This document shows positions 15,921 through 23,603 of a stretch of DNA of 26,480 nucleotides, in pieces. Positions within the stretch are counted from its first letter, which is position 1. Every line of letters begins with the position of its first letter. Below the pieces are notes generated by a model, which did no database searches, was not told the origin of the DNA, and saw only the letters and a program-made list of their open reading frames with translations. Position numbers and translations under genes: made by a program. The stretch comes from JANPEZ01 sp031423155. GTDB taxonomy: Bacteria > Actinomycetota > UBA4738 > HRBIN12. The stretch covers positions 1-26,480 of the forward strand of contig JANPEZ010000045.1 of assembly GCA_031423155.1 (NCBI GenBank), in the 5' to 3' direction.

Positions 15921-17570
15921 CTACTGCGCCGGAGTCTCATCCTCGTCGGCCGAGGACATGCGGTCCCATCCGACGTCGGGTTTGACCTCATCCGGCGGTG
16001 GCACATCGCCGAGCGCAGCGTCCGATCCAGGCCCCGACTGAGTCGGTACGAACGTCGCCTTGTATCCGTCGAGAGCGGCCTTGAGGGCGGTCTCCGTCTC
16101 CTCGGACATGTCGCCGGTCGCTTTGATCGCCGTCAATATCTCGGGGTTCCTGCTGTCCAGGTACTCCCCCAGACCCAGGACGAAGCGCTTGGCGTCTCCG
16201 ACCGGGTAGTCGTCCAGGTAACCGCCGGTCGCCGCGTAGATCGAGACGACCTGTCGCTCGACCGGCGCCGGCTGGTACTGCGGCTGCTTCAAGATCTCGA
16301 TGACACGGGCGCCTCGCGACAGCTGCTGCTGCGAGGCCTTGTCCAACTCCGAACCGAACTGGGCGAATGCCTCGAGCGCTCGGTACTGAGCCAGGTCGAT
16401 ACGCAGACGCCCGGCGACCTTCTTCATCGCCTTGATCTGAGCGGCACCGCCCACCCGCGAGACCGACACACCGACGTTGATCGCCGGACGGACCCCCGAG
16501 AAGAACAGCTCGGGCTCCAGGTAGATCTGACCGTCCGTGATCGAGATGACGTTCGTCGGGATGTAGGCCGAGACGTCGCCACCTTTGGTCTCGATGATGG
16601 GAAGGGCAGTCAGGGAGCCACCACCCAGCGCATCGGAGAGCTTGGCCGCGCGCTCGAGTAGACGCGAGTGCAGGTAGAAGACGTCGCCCGGATAAGCCTC
16701 GCGGCCCGGGGGACGACGCAGCAGCAAGGACAACGTCCGATACGCCGTTGCCTGCTTGGACAGGTCGTCGTAGACGATGAGCGCTGCCTCTCCTTTGTAC
16801 ATCCAGTGGGCGCCTATCGCGGCGCCGGCATACGGGGCCAGGTACTGGAACGGCGCCGGCGAATCGGCGGCCGCGTTGACGATGGTCGTGTACTCCAGAG
16901 CACCGTTCGCCCGCAGGGTCTCCACGACCTCGGCGACGGTAGAGCCCTTCTGGCCGATGGCCACATAGATGCACTTCACGGCCTTGTCGGTGCCCCAGTT
17001 CTCGCGCAGGGCGATGATCGCGTCGATCGCGACCGCGGTCTTGCCGGTCTGGCGATCGCCGATGATCAGCTGGCGCTGTCCGCGCCCGATCGCGGTCATC
17101 GCATCGATCGCCGAGATACCGGTGTAGAGAGGCTCCTTCACCGGCTGGCGCGAGACGACGTTGGCCGCCTGCACCTCCAGGTTGCGCCGGTCCTCCGCGA
17201 CGATCGGACCCTTGCCGTCGATCGGCTGGCCGAGCGCGTCCACGACGCGCCCCAGGAAACCGTCGCCCACAGGGACCGAAAGGATGTTGCCGGTCTGCTT
17301 GACCGGGTCGCCCTCCTCGATGTGGGAGGACTCACCCAGGATGATGCAGCCGATCTCGTGTTCTTCCAGGTTCAGCGCAACACCGAGGATGCCGCCCGGG
17401 AACTCGAGAAGCTCGTTCGCCATCGTGCGAGGGAGCCCCTGGACGCGCGCGATGCCGTCTCCGGTCTCGGTGACGCGCCCGACCTCCTCACGCTCGATCG
17501 ACGGCGTGTAGCTCTCTACGTTCTTTCGCAGCGCCTCGGCGATGCTCGTGGGGTCGAATGTCATCGCCAT
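15921..17570 (-). CDS. atpA: ATP synthase F1 subunit alpha with C-terminal tail
   Basis: The 549-residue non-catalytic nucleotide-binding subunit. Walker A is GDRQTGKT (171-178), and the arginine-finger region is VSVSRVGGAAQ (about 370). Family identity is certain. The protein exceeds the usual 500-515 residues by an acidic, proline-containing tail of about 40 residues (from about 507, ending DEDETPAQ). Mycobacterial alpha subunits carry a tail of similar length that suppresses ATP hydrolysis; whether this one does the same is unknown. ATG 17570 has GGGAG 8 bases upstream; ATG 17564 is an alternative. It begins 4 bp after the atpH stop. Confidence 0.98.
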   Translation of the reverse strand: MAMTFDPTSIAEALRKNVESYTPSIEREEVGRVTETGDGIARVQGLPRTMANELLEFPGGILGVALNLEEHEIGCIILGESSHIEEGDPVKQTGNILSVPVGDGFLGRVVDALGQPIDGKGPIVAEDRRNLEVQAANVVSRQPVKEPLYTGISAIDAMTAIGRGQRQLIIGDRQTGKTAVAIDAIIALRENWGTDKAVKCIYVAIGQKGSTVAEVVETLRANGALEYTTIVNAAADSPAPFQYLAPYAGAAIGAHWMYKGEAALIVYDDLSKQATAYRTLSLLLRRPPGREAYPGDVFYLHSRLLERAAKLSDALGGGSLTALPIIETKGGDVSAYIPTNVISITDGQIYLEPELFFSGVRPAINVGVSVSRVGGAAQIKAMKKVAGRLRIDLAQYRALEAFAQFGSELDKASQQQLSRGARVIEILKQPQYQPAPVERQVVSIYAATGGYLDDYPVGDAKRFVLGLGEYLDSRNPEILTAIKATGDMSEETETALKAALDGYKATFVPTQSGPGSDAALGDVPPPDEVKPDVGWDRMSSADEDETPAQ

Positions 17571-17574
17571 CTCG

Positions 17575-18111
17575 TCAGCTCCCTAGTTGTTGCTTGGCTT
17601 CGGTCAACCGGCTCGCGACCGAGCCGTCGAAAACTTCATCGCCCACGCGGGCGACGATGCCGCCGACCACCGTGGGGTCAACCACAACCTTGACCTCGAT
17701 CGCACGGCCGGTCGCGCGCGAAAGTGCGTCCGCGATCCGCGAACGCTGTTCGTCCGACAATGACACCGCGGAGCGGACCTCGGCCAGTTCGTGATCGCGC
17801 CGCGTGGCCGCGATGGACGCGACCTCCTGCACGATCTTGCCCAGATCCTTGGCCCGGCCCGCTTCGACGACGAAGCCCAGCAAGGCCAGCGTCACGGGGT
17901 TGGCTCGATCCCCCAACAGGTCGCGCAGCACACCCTTGCGGTTCTCCACCGGAAGAGCCGGGTCGACCAACGCCTCGCGCAGCGCCGTGTTCTGCTCCAC
18001 AGCCTTGGAGAAGGAGAAGAGTTCGTCCTCAACCGTGCCGAGGGCTCCTTCGGCTTCGGCAACGGCGAAGAGAGCTTGGGCGTAGCCGCGAACGAGGTCC
18101 TCTTTGCTCAC
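17575..18111 (-). CDS. atpH: ATP synthase F1 subunit delta
   Basis: The 178-residue peripheral-stalk subunit that joins the b subunit to the F1 head. The N-terminal helical bundle begins VRGYAQALFAVAEAEG. The C-terminal part VKVVVDPTVVGGIVARVGDE carries the conserved GGI...GD strand pair. Length is ordinary for a stand-alone delta subunit, so it lacks the b-delta fusion of mycobacteria. The start is GTG 18111, two bases after the atpF stop. Confidence 0.95.
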   Translation of the reverse strand: MSKEDLVRGYAQALFAVAEAEGALGTVEDELFSFSKAVEQNTALREALVDPALPVENRKGVLRDLLGDRANPVTLALLGFVVEAGRAKDLGKIVQEVASIAATRRDHELAEVRSAVSLSDEQRSRIADALSRATGRAIEVKVVVDPTVVGGIVARVGDEVFDGSVASRLTEAKQQLGS

Positions 18112-18113
18112 GC

Positions 18114-18677
18114 TCAGCCCTTGCCGTTCCCGCCGCTGCGACCGACCTCGTCGATGTACTCGTCGATCAGTCGTTCGTGGGCGTCCTTGTTCAGGGACTG
18201 GCGGACCACGCGGCCGGCAAGCTCCACAGCGATATCTCCCACTTGGGCGCGAAGTTCTTGGAATGCGCGGTCGCGCTCGGCCCGGATCTCCTCCTGGGCG
18301 CGGGCGACGATACCTTGGGACTCCTCCTCGGCGCGGGCCTGCAGATCCTTGCGGAGTTGATCCGCGGTCTTGCGGGCCTCCTCGATTATCCGGTTGGATT
18401 CTTCGCGTGCGCCGGCAAGCTGGGTCTTGTAGTCGGCGAGCTGGGTGTCAGCCTCTACGCGCGTCGCCTCGGCCTTCTCTAGGTTCCCCTGGATCTGGTC
18501 GCGTCGGTCCTCCAGGACCTGACGGAACCTGGGAAGCACCCATTTCCACATGAACGCGAACAAGATGGTGAACGCGATGAGCCCGACGATCAGCTCACTG
18601 ACGTGCGGGTAGAGATCCTTGGCCTCGGATACCTTTCCGGCCTCGGAGGCAAGGACCCCGGTGAAAGAACCAAACAA
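18114..18677 (-). CDS. atpF: ATP synthase F0 subunit b, TTG start
   Basis: The 187-residue peripheral stalk: one transmembrane helix (about 29-48, LIVGLIAFTILFAFMWKWVL) followed by a long charged coiled coil (about 50-165) rich in Glu, Arg and Ala that dimerises and reaches the delta subunit. A normal single b subunit; no second b or b' gene is present. The start is TTG 18677, with AAGGGGGA about 8 bases upstream that contains part of the atpE stop. No in-frame ATG or GTG upstream of the helix fits better. Confidence 0.93.
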   Translation of the reverse strand: MFGSFTGVLASEAGKVSEAKDLYPHVSELIVGLIAFTILFAFMWKWVLPRFRQVLEDRRDQIQGNLEKAEATRVEADTQLADYKTQLAGAREESNRIIEEARKTADQLRKDLQARAEEESQGIVARAQEEIRAERDRAFQELRAQVGDIAVELAGRVVRQSLNKDAHERLIDEYIDEVGRSGGNGKG

Positions 18678-18688
18678 GAGGGTCCCCC

Positions 18689-18934
18689 TTAGATGATGAA
18701 CGAGAACGCGATGCCGAACAGCGCGAGCGCCTCGATCAGACCGATGCCGATGAACATGGTGGTGCGGACCTGGTTCGCGTATTCGGGCTGACGAGCCATG
18801 GCCTCTACCGACTTGCCGATCAGAACGCCCAGACCGATGCCGGGGCCGATGGCGGCCAGGCCGATGACCAGGCCCTTGCCGACGGTCTTGATCGAATCCA
18901 GGTCTCCAGTGACCTGCGCGAGGAAACGCAACAT
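18689..18934 (-). CDS. atpE: ATP synthase F0 subunit c
   Basis: The 81-residue proteolipid of the rotor ring: two hydrophobic helices joined by the polar loop ARQPE (47-51). The ion-carrying carboxylate is Glu68 (GLIEALALF). The sodium-site residues of Na+-type rings are absent: Leu35 replaces the Gln and Ala69 replaces Ser/Thr, so the enzyme should use protons. ATG 18934 has AAGGGAGG with a 7-base spacer, the strongest ribosome site in the operon, which fits the need for many c copies per complex. Confidence 0.97.
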   Translation of the reverse strand: MLRFLAQVTGDLDSIKTVGKGLVIGLAAIGPGIGLGVLIGKSVEAMARQPEYANQVRTTMFIGIGLIEALALFGIAFSFII

Positions 18935-18951
18935 AACCGAGCCTCCCTTAC

Positions 18952-19746
18952 TTAGTGTTCTTCAGCTAGAACGCCGCCGATATAGGAGGCGGTGAGCATG
19001 GAGAAGATGAATGCCTGCAACAACGAAACGAACACTTCGAACGCAACGAGGATCAGTGCCAGCGGTGCCGACACTCCCAGCAATGCCCACGTCTTCGGCC
19101 CGTTCTGCAGGAAGAAGACGTTGCCGAGGAAGAAGATCGCGAGCAGGAAGTGCCCCGCGACGAAGTTGGCAGCGAGTCGAACGGTCAGCGTGATCGGCCG
19201 GATGATGATGTTCGAGACGAACTCGATGACCATCAGAAGGGTGTAGCGCAGCGGGGCCGGAGCGCTCGGGATGATGCACGAGAACTTCAGGTACCCGAAG
19301 AACCCGTGCTTGCGGATCCCGACGACGTTGTAGGTCAACCACGCGATCATCGCCATCACGAGCGGGAACGCGACCCTGCTGTTTGCGGAGAAGTTGACCC
19401 ACGGCGCGACCTCGAACAGGTTGCCGATCAGGATGAAGAAGAAAAGCGTCGCTAGCAGCGCCAAGAACCTATCCGCGTCGTGCCCGAGCATGGGGATCGC
19501 GATCTGCTCGCGAACGAAGTCCAGACCCATCTCCATCAACGATTGGAGCTTGCCGGGAACGACCTTGGCCTTCCGAAACGCGAAGTAGAAGAGCAGGATG
19601 AAGATCAACATCGAGGCGACGACGAGAGCGGTTATGAAGTTGAAGCACATGTCGACGCCGAACAGCTTTCCGCCGAAATAGCAATCGAAGACGAAGTCCT
19701 TCGTCGTCGGCGGCTCAAAGATCGCGGCGATCAAGGGCGGCGGCAT
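18952..19746 (-). CDS. atpB: ATP synthase F0 subunit a
   Basis: The 264-residue stator channel with about six transmembrane helices. The essential Arg is R190 in LTVRLAANFVAGH, which faces Glu68 of subunit c. NLFEVAPWVNFSANSR and PAPLRYTLLMVIEFVSNIIIRP-type segments (given in parts) fit the family. The start is ATG 19746, sharing a base with the TGA of the upstream gene (TGATG). GTG 19749 is an alternative one codon earlier and better spaced from AGAGGG. The reading frame extends upstream only through the neighbouring gene in another phase. Confidence 0.96.
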   Translation of the reverse strand: MPPPLIAAIFEPPTTKDFVFDCYFGGKLFGVDMCFNFITALVVASMLIFILLFYFAFRKAKVVPGKLQSLMEMGLDFVREQIAIPMLGHDADRFLALLATLFFFILIGNLFEVAPWVNFSANSRVAFPLVMAMIAWLTYNVVGIRKHGFFGYLKFSCIIPSAPAPLRYTLLMVIEFVSNIIIRPITLTVRLAANFVAGHFLLAIFFLGNVFFLQNGPKTWALLGVSAPLALILVAFEVFVSLLQAFIFSMLTASYIGGVLAEEH

Positions 19747-20165
19747 CACGAAACGCCCTCTCGGAAGTACCACAGTTCCGACTGCAGCTGGCGACCGGAC
19801 AGAACCTTCATCTCGGATGCCAGCAGGACGAGGGTCGCAGGGATGAACGTCGCGATGAAAGCCAGCGCAGAGAACCACTCGAACGCGGTAAGAGCCACCA
19901 TCGCCAGAGAGAAGACCGCGATTCGGGCCACGAAGCCGCCTAGACCCACGGCGTAGATCATCGTCGGCGAGACCTTCGCGGCCCAGGCCAGCGAGAGTCC
20001 GTTCGCCACGAAGTTCATGGCGACGATGACGATCGCTACAGCGGCGGATAACCCGGCGTTCTGATCTGAGATGAGCGCGCCCGCGACGAAAGCCAGTGCA
20101 ACTGCAGGAGGGAAGAACGGGAGCGCCCGGCGCACGAGTTCGCGCTCCGGCTCGACCTTGATCAA
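19746..20165 (-). CDS. atpI: AtpI-like small membrane protein, TTG start
   Basis: A 139-residue membrane protein with four hydrophobic segments (about 14-34, 40-62, 72-92 and 97-118) placed where Actinobacteria encode an ATP synthase subunit I. Members are thought to help c-ring assembly or ion supply. It shares little recognisable motif; the assignment rests on size, topology and position. The start is TTG 20165, overlapping the TGA of atpZ as TTGA, with GGGAGAGAG just upstream. A longer reading exists but runs through atpZ in another phase. Confidence 0.75.
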   Translation of the reverse strand: MIKVEPERELVRRALPFFPPAVALAFVAGALISDQNAGLSAAVAIVIVAMNFVANGLSLAWAAKVSPTMIYAVGLGGFVARIAVFSLAMVALTAFEWFSALAFIATFIPATLVLLASEMKVLSGRQLQSELWYFREGVS

Positions 20166-20383
20166 CTCTCTCCCTTTCCGTATCGAACGAAGATGGCGTA
20201 GATGCCCGCCGCCCCGCCCAGAACTATCCCGATCGGCAAGAAGACCTCGTGCAGGCCCGTCAGTCTGTCGACCAGGTAGCCGAGGGCGCCCAGCGTCAGC
20301 ATCCCGGCTATCAGCGTCGAGGTGATCGACCAACCCGTTCCCATGCCCGACCACGCGACGTTCCGCTGCTGGTCAGCCCCCAT
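20162..20383 (-). CDS. atpZ: AtpZ/AtpI-family F0F1 assembly protein
   Basis: A 73-residue protein with two hydrophobic helices (about 17-37 and 46-66) and the motif LGALGYLVDRLTG, typical of the ATPase gene 1 (AtpZ) family found at the head of many atp operons, where it is linked to assembly or magnesium supply. ATG 20383 is chosen because homology begins there. No Shine-Dalgarno site precedes it, and a good -10 box lies 9 bases upstream, so the message may be leaderless or nearly so. It overlaps the next gene by 4 bp. Confidence 0.8.
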   Translation of the reverse strand: MGADQQRNVAWSGMGTGWSITSTLIAGMLTLGALGYLVDRLTGLHEVFLPIGIVLGGAAGIYAIFVRYGKGES

Positions 20384-20392
20384 GGGCTCGGA

Positions 20393-20422
20393 AGTATAGC
20401 CAGCCCTACTCCGGCGCGTCAA
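20393..20422 (-). promoter_or_regulatory. Promoter of the ATP synthase operon
   Basis: The minus strand carries TTGACG (20417-20422), an 18-base spacer, and TATACT (20393-20398); each hexamer matches the sigma-70 consensus 5 of 6. Transcription should start near 20385-20387, leaving only a few bases before ATG 20383. This is the best promoter in the window. Confidence 0.7.
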
Positions 20423-20470
20423 CGTGAGCGCCGCCGCGTTTCTGCAGGTAGATGGCCGTTTTCGGTCCAG

Positions 20471-20491
20471 CTTGTGAACGGTTTCACGAAG
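20471..20491 (-). other. Hairpin spanning the potC stop codon
   Basis: GTGAA-ACCG-TTCAC, extended by CTT/AAG with one bulged C, lies across the potC TGA (20484-20486) on the minus strand. It could slow RNA decay or help end the pot transcript. There is no T-run, so it is not a classic terminator. Confidence 0.3.
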
Positions 20492-21368
20492 TCTTGATCG
20501 CGAGGTCCGAGGCGAGCCTTCGCTTGTCACGTATCTCGACCGCCTTGGGGACCAGTGCCGATAAGAGCGCGATCATGACTCCGCCCATGAACAGCAGGGT
20601 CCCCATGACGTTCACCTGCGGCGGAGTACCCGTTCGCGTCGAACCGTAGACCCATATGGGGAAGGTCGGCTCCTGCCCGGATACGAAACTCGTGATCACG
20701 AAGTCGTCGATCGAAAGCGCGAAGGCGAGCATCGCTCCAGCCACGACGCCCGGCGCGATCAGCGGCAGCGTGACTTTGAAGAAGGTGGTCACCGGAGGAG
20801 CGCCCAAGTCGCCGGCGGCCTCCTCCAGGGCCTCGTCGAGACCCTGGACCCGGGCCCGCACCGTGATGGCCACGAACGAGATCGAGAACATCACGTGCGC
20901 GGCGACGATGCTGTAGAACCCGAGGGGGAATTTGACGTTGACGAACATGACCAGAAGAGACGTGCCGAGCACGATCTCGGGAGAGGCGATCGCCAGGAAG
21001 ATGAGGTAGTTCATGGCACCCGAGCCGCGGAAGTTGTATCGGCCCATCGCCAAGCCGAGCAGGGCTCCCATGACGGTCGAGAGGGCCGTCGACGCGAAAG
21101 CTATCTTCAGCGAAAGCGCTATCGCCGGACCCAGGCCGATGACTTCGAACAACTCTTTGTACCAGCGCGTCGTGAAACCGAACCACTCGACGTTCACGCG
21201 TCCGGGGACATCGTTGAAACCGAATGCGATCATCACGAACACGGGAACCGCCAGGTAGACGATGACCATCCACGAATAGACGGGAAGGACGTAGCTAGTC
21301 CAGCGCCGCCCCTTGGCACGGCGGATCGGCTGGTTCGTCACGTCCGGAGACTCGACCGCAGCGCTCAT
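20484..21368 (-). CDS. potC: Polyamine-type ABC transporter permease (PotC-like)
   Basis: A 294-residue permease with about six transmembrane helices. It carries the ATPase-contact EAA loop, EEAAGDLGAPPVTTFFKVTL, followed by PLIAPG, and FALSIDDFVITSFVSG, a hallmark of PotC/YdcV-type subunits. It would form the channel with PotB. ATG 21368 overlaps the potB stop (ATGA). It is the last gene of the pot operon; the atp promoter begins about 60 bp further on. The substrate is called polyamine-type by family; spermidine, putrescine or a related cation cannot be told apart here. Confidence 0.9.
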   Translation of the reverse strand: MSAAVESPDVTNQPIRRAKGRRWTSYVLPVYSWMVIVYLAVPVFVMIAFGFNDVPGRVNVEWFGFTTRWYKELFEVIGLGPAIALSLKIAFASTALSTVMGALLGLAMGRYNFRGSGAMNYLIFLAIASPEIVLGTSLLVMFVNVKFPLGFYSIVAAHVMFSISFVAITVRARVQGLDEALEEAAGDLGAPPVTTFFKVTLPLIAPGVVAGAMLAFALSIDDFVITSFVSGQEPTFPIWVYGSTRTGTPPQVNVMGTLLFMGGVMIALLSALVPKAVEIRDKRRLASDLAIKTS

Positions 21369-22300
21369 CGGCGGGCCACCCTCATCACCGCGTCCGTCCC
21401 CAGAACCCTCGCGTAGAGGGAGGCACCCGCGAGCAGCACCACCATGAGGATGAACGAGAGTGCGGCTCCGTGCGGGTAGTCGAAGTTGGTCTGGAACACC
21501 GATTGGATGATGTTGCCGATCATCTTAGTGCCGGCTCCTCCGAGGAGTTCGGCGTTGACGAAGTCACCCACCGCCGGCACGAAGGTGAGCAGGAAAGCCG
21601 CGAACACGCCCGGAAGCGAGAGCGGCCAGACCACCTTTCGGAAGGTCGTAGCCTTGTTCGCGTAGAGGTCTCGACCCGCTTCCAGCAGTTTCGGGTCGAT
21701 CCGCTCGAGCGAGACGTACAGGGGAAGTGCGGTGAAGGGGAGGTAGTTGTAGGCGATCCCTGCAACCACCGCCGCCCTCGTTCCGAGGACCCTGAAGGAG
21801 TCCGGGAGCAGCCCGATCGCCTTCAAAGGTTTGAACAAGACCCCGCTGTCGGCCAGGATGAACTGCCACTGAACGGTACGGATGACGAACGAGACGAAGA
21901 ACGGAAGCAGCAGTAGGAACAGGTAGGTCGACTTGCGTTTCCCTCCGTAGAAGGCGATCCAGTAGGCCAGCGGGTACGCGACCGAAAGCGTGATGATCGT
22001 CACGAGCAGCGCGGCGATGATCGACCAGGTGAACTGATCCCTGTAGACCTTGACTACGTCCGAGTAGTTGGCGAACCGGCCGGCGAACCTCAACTCCCCG
22101 AGCAGACCGCTGTTCAGCGAGATCAAGAACATGTAGACGACCGGGATCAGGAAGAAGATGACCAGCCACAGCACAGCCGGACCCGATAGGGCGTAGGGGA
22201 TCAGTCTCTTGCGCGGATTGCCCTTACGTCGAGGCGGGGTCCCCAGGGGGATCCCCGCCTTGACTATGTCATCGAGGCTCGGAACGCTTCGGTCAGCCAT
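21365..22300 (-). CDS. potB: Polyamine-type ABC transporter permease (PotB-like)
   Basis: A 311-residue permease with about six transmembrane helices. An N-terminal basic cytoplasmic region (PPRRKGNPRKR) precedes the first helix. LLPFFVSFVIRTVQWQFIL and the EAA loop (LEAGRDLYANKATTFRKVVW, then PLSLPG) are PotB features. ATG 22300 is chosen because MADRSVPSLDDIV begins a plausible N-terminus 19 bp after the potD stop; the upstream extension lies within potD in another phase. The ribosome site is weak (GGTGG/GGGA). It overlaps potC by 4 bp. Confidence 0.9.
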   Translation of the reverse strand: MADRSVPSLDDIVKAGIPLGTPPRRKGNPRKRLIPYALSGPAVLWLVIFFLIPVVYMFLISLNSGLLGELRFAGRFANYSDVVKVYRDQFTWSIIAALLVTIITLSVAYPLAYWIAFYGGKRKSTYLFLLLLPFFVSFVIRTVQWQFILADSGVLFKPLKAIGLLPDSFRVLGTRAAVVAGIAYNYLPFTALPLYVSLERIDPKLLEAGRDLYANKATTFRKVVWPLSLPGVFAAFLLTFVPAVGDFVNAELLGGAGTKMIGNIIQSVFQTNFDYPHGAALSFILMVVLLAGASLYARVLGTDAVMRVARR

Positions 22301-22319
22301 CGGCCGGGCTTCCCACCAC

Positions 22320-23603
22320 CTAGCTCTGGTAGATCGGCTGGAACATGTTGTTCCACTCGACCTGCTCGGCATCGTCGAGGGTCCTGAACGTGTGGAGACT
22401 GGCCGAGGACTCGGGAGTCGGGAAGACCAATGGACTCTCGGCTACGTTCTTGTAGTACTCATCCCCCGTCTCTTCGTACAGCCCAAGGATGAAATCCTTG
22501 CACTCGGGAACCGGAGTGATGTAGTTCACCCATTGGGCTATCTGGCCGGCGACGTCCGGGTCGTACACGTAGTCCATGTAGACCATGGCGTCAACCGGAT
22601 GCTTGGCACCCTTGGGGATGCACATGTTGTCGGTCCAGATTATCGCGCCCTCATCGGGAACCGTGAACTGCAATCCCTCCGAATCCCCAGACAGGTTCTG
22701 CTGGAAGATGTCGCCGGACCAGGACATGGCCAGGGCGACGTCACCGTTGGACAGGGCGTTGATGTAGTTCTGCGAGTAGTACTGACGCACGATGCCGTCG
22801 TCCTTCTGCTTCTGAAGTAGGTCGGCTGTCTTCTTCCAATCCTCGGGCGTCGATTCCTCCGGAACGATCCCGAGGCCGAGCATCGTGAAGTTCGGCATGT
22901 CCGCGTTGTCGCCGAACATCCCGACCTTGCCTTTGAAGGCCGGGTCGAAGAGATCGTTGACGCTGGTGATCTCAGGCTTGTCCGGACGGAGCTCTGCCAC
23001 CTGCTTGGGATCCCATCCGATACCCGTGATCCCGGACTGCCACGCCATCGTGTACTTGTTGCCCGGGTCGTAGGCAGGATCCTTGATGTAGGCGCCAGCG
23101 TGCTTGTCGAAGTTCGGACGCATGTCCGTCGGCAGCGGGATCAGGTAGTCCAGAGCGAGCAGTCTGGTCATGGAGTCGCCGTTGGTGATCACTACGATAT
23201 CCCATCCGGTGGGATCGCCCGCCTGAAGGAGCGGCTGGATGCGACCGAAGAACGCCGCGTTGTCCTGGATGACCTCGCGGTAGTTCACCTCGATGCCCGT
23301 ATCCTTCGTGAACATCTCGAGGGAAGGCCGGACGACCTCTCCCTTGTCGTTCTTCTCCTTGTCGATGTAGAGCGGCCAGTTGGCGAAGTCGAGCTGGCCT
23401 GCAGGCTCGGCACTCCAATCGATGGAGGTGCCTTCGGTGCCGGGACCGGACCCACTGCCGCACGCGGCGAGGATCGAGGCCATCGAAACCGCGCCGGCAC
23501 CGACGCCGGCGTAGCGGAACATCTCGCGACGCGATACGCGACGCTGGGTCAAACCGCGCAGGAAAGCGGGGTCCATGCCGGGCTGCTCGTTGCGCTCGGT
23601 CAT
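22320..23603 (-). CDS. potD: Tat-exported polyamine-type binding lipoprotein (PotD-like)
   Basis: The 427-residue solute-binding subunit. The N-terminus combines a twin-arginine motif SRREMF (24-29) with a lipobox LAAC (45-48), so it is probably folded first, exported by Tat, and anchored by a lipid on Cys48. The mature part has PotD features: LDFANWPLYID, then WDIVVITNGDSMTRL, MAWQSGITGIGWD and AMSWSGDIFQQN. The ligand could be spermidine, putrescine or a similar cation. ATG 23603 overlaps the potA stop (ATGA) and has GGAGGAGG 7 bases upstream. Confidence 0.92.
   Translation of the reverse strand: MTERNEQPGMDPAFLRGLTQRRVSRREMFRYAGVGAGAVSMASILAACGSGSGPGTEGTSIDWSAEPAGQLDFANWPLYIDKEKNDKGEVVRPSLEMFTKDTGIEVNYREVIQDNAAFFGRIQPLLQAGDPTGWDIVVITNGDSMTRLLALDYLIPLPTDMRPNFDKHAGAYIKDPAYDPGNKYTMAWQSGITGIGWDPKQVAELRPDKPEITSVNDLFDPAFKGKVGMFGDNADMPNFTMLGLGIVPEESTPEDWKKTADLLQKQKDDGIVRQYYSQNYINALSNGDVALAMSWSGDIFQQNLSGDSEGLQFTVPDEGAIIWTDNMCIPKGAKHPVDAMVYMDYVYDPDVAGQIAQWVNYITPVPECKDFILGLYEETGDEYYKNVAESPLVFPTPESSASLHTFRTLDDAEQVEWNNMFQPIYQS

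Noticed and set aside
15408..16661. 417-codon plus-strand open frame opposite atpG/atpA
   Set aside because: A complementary-strand artefact of conserved ATP synthase genes with GC-rich third positions.
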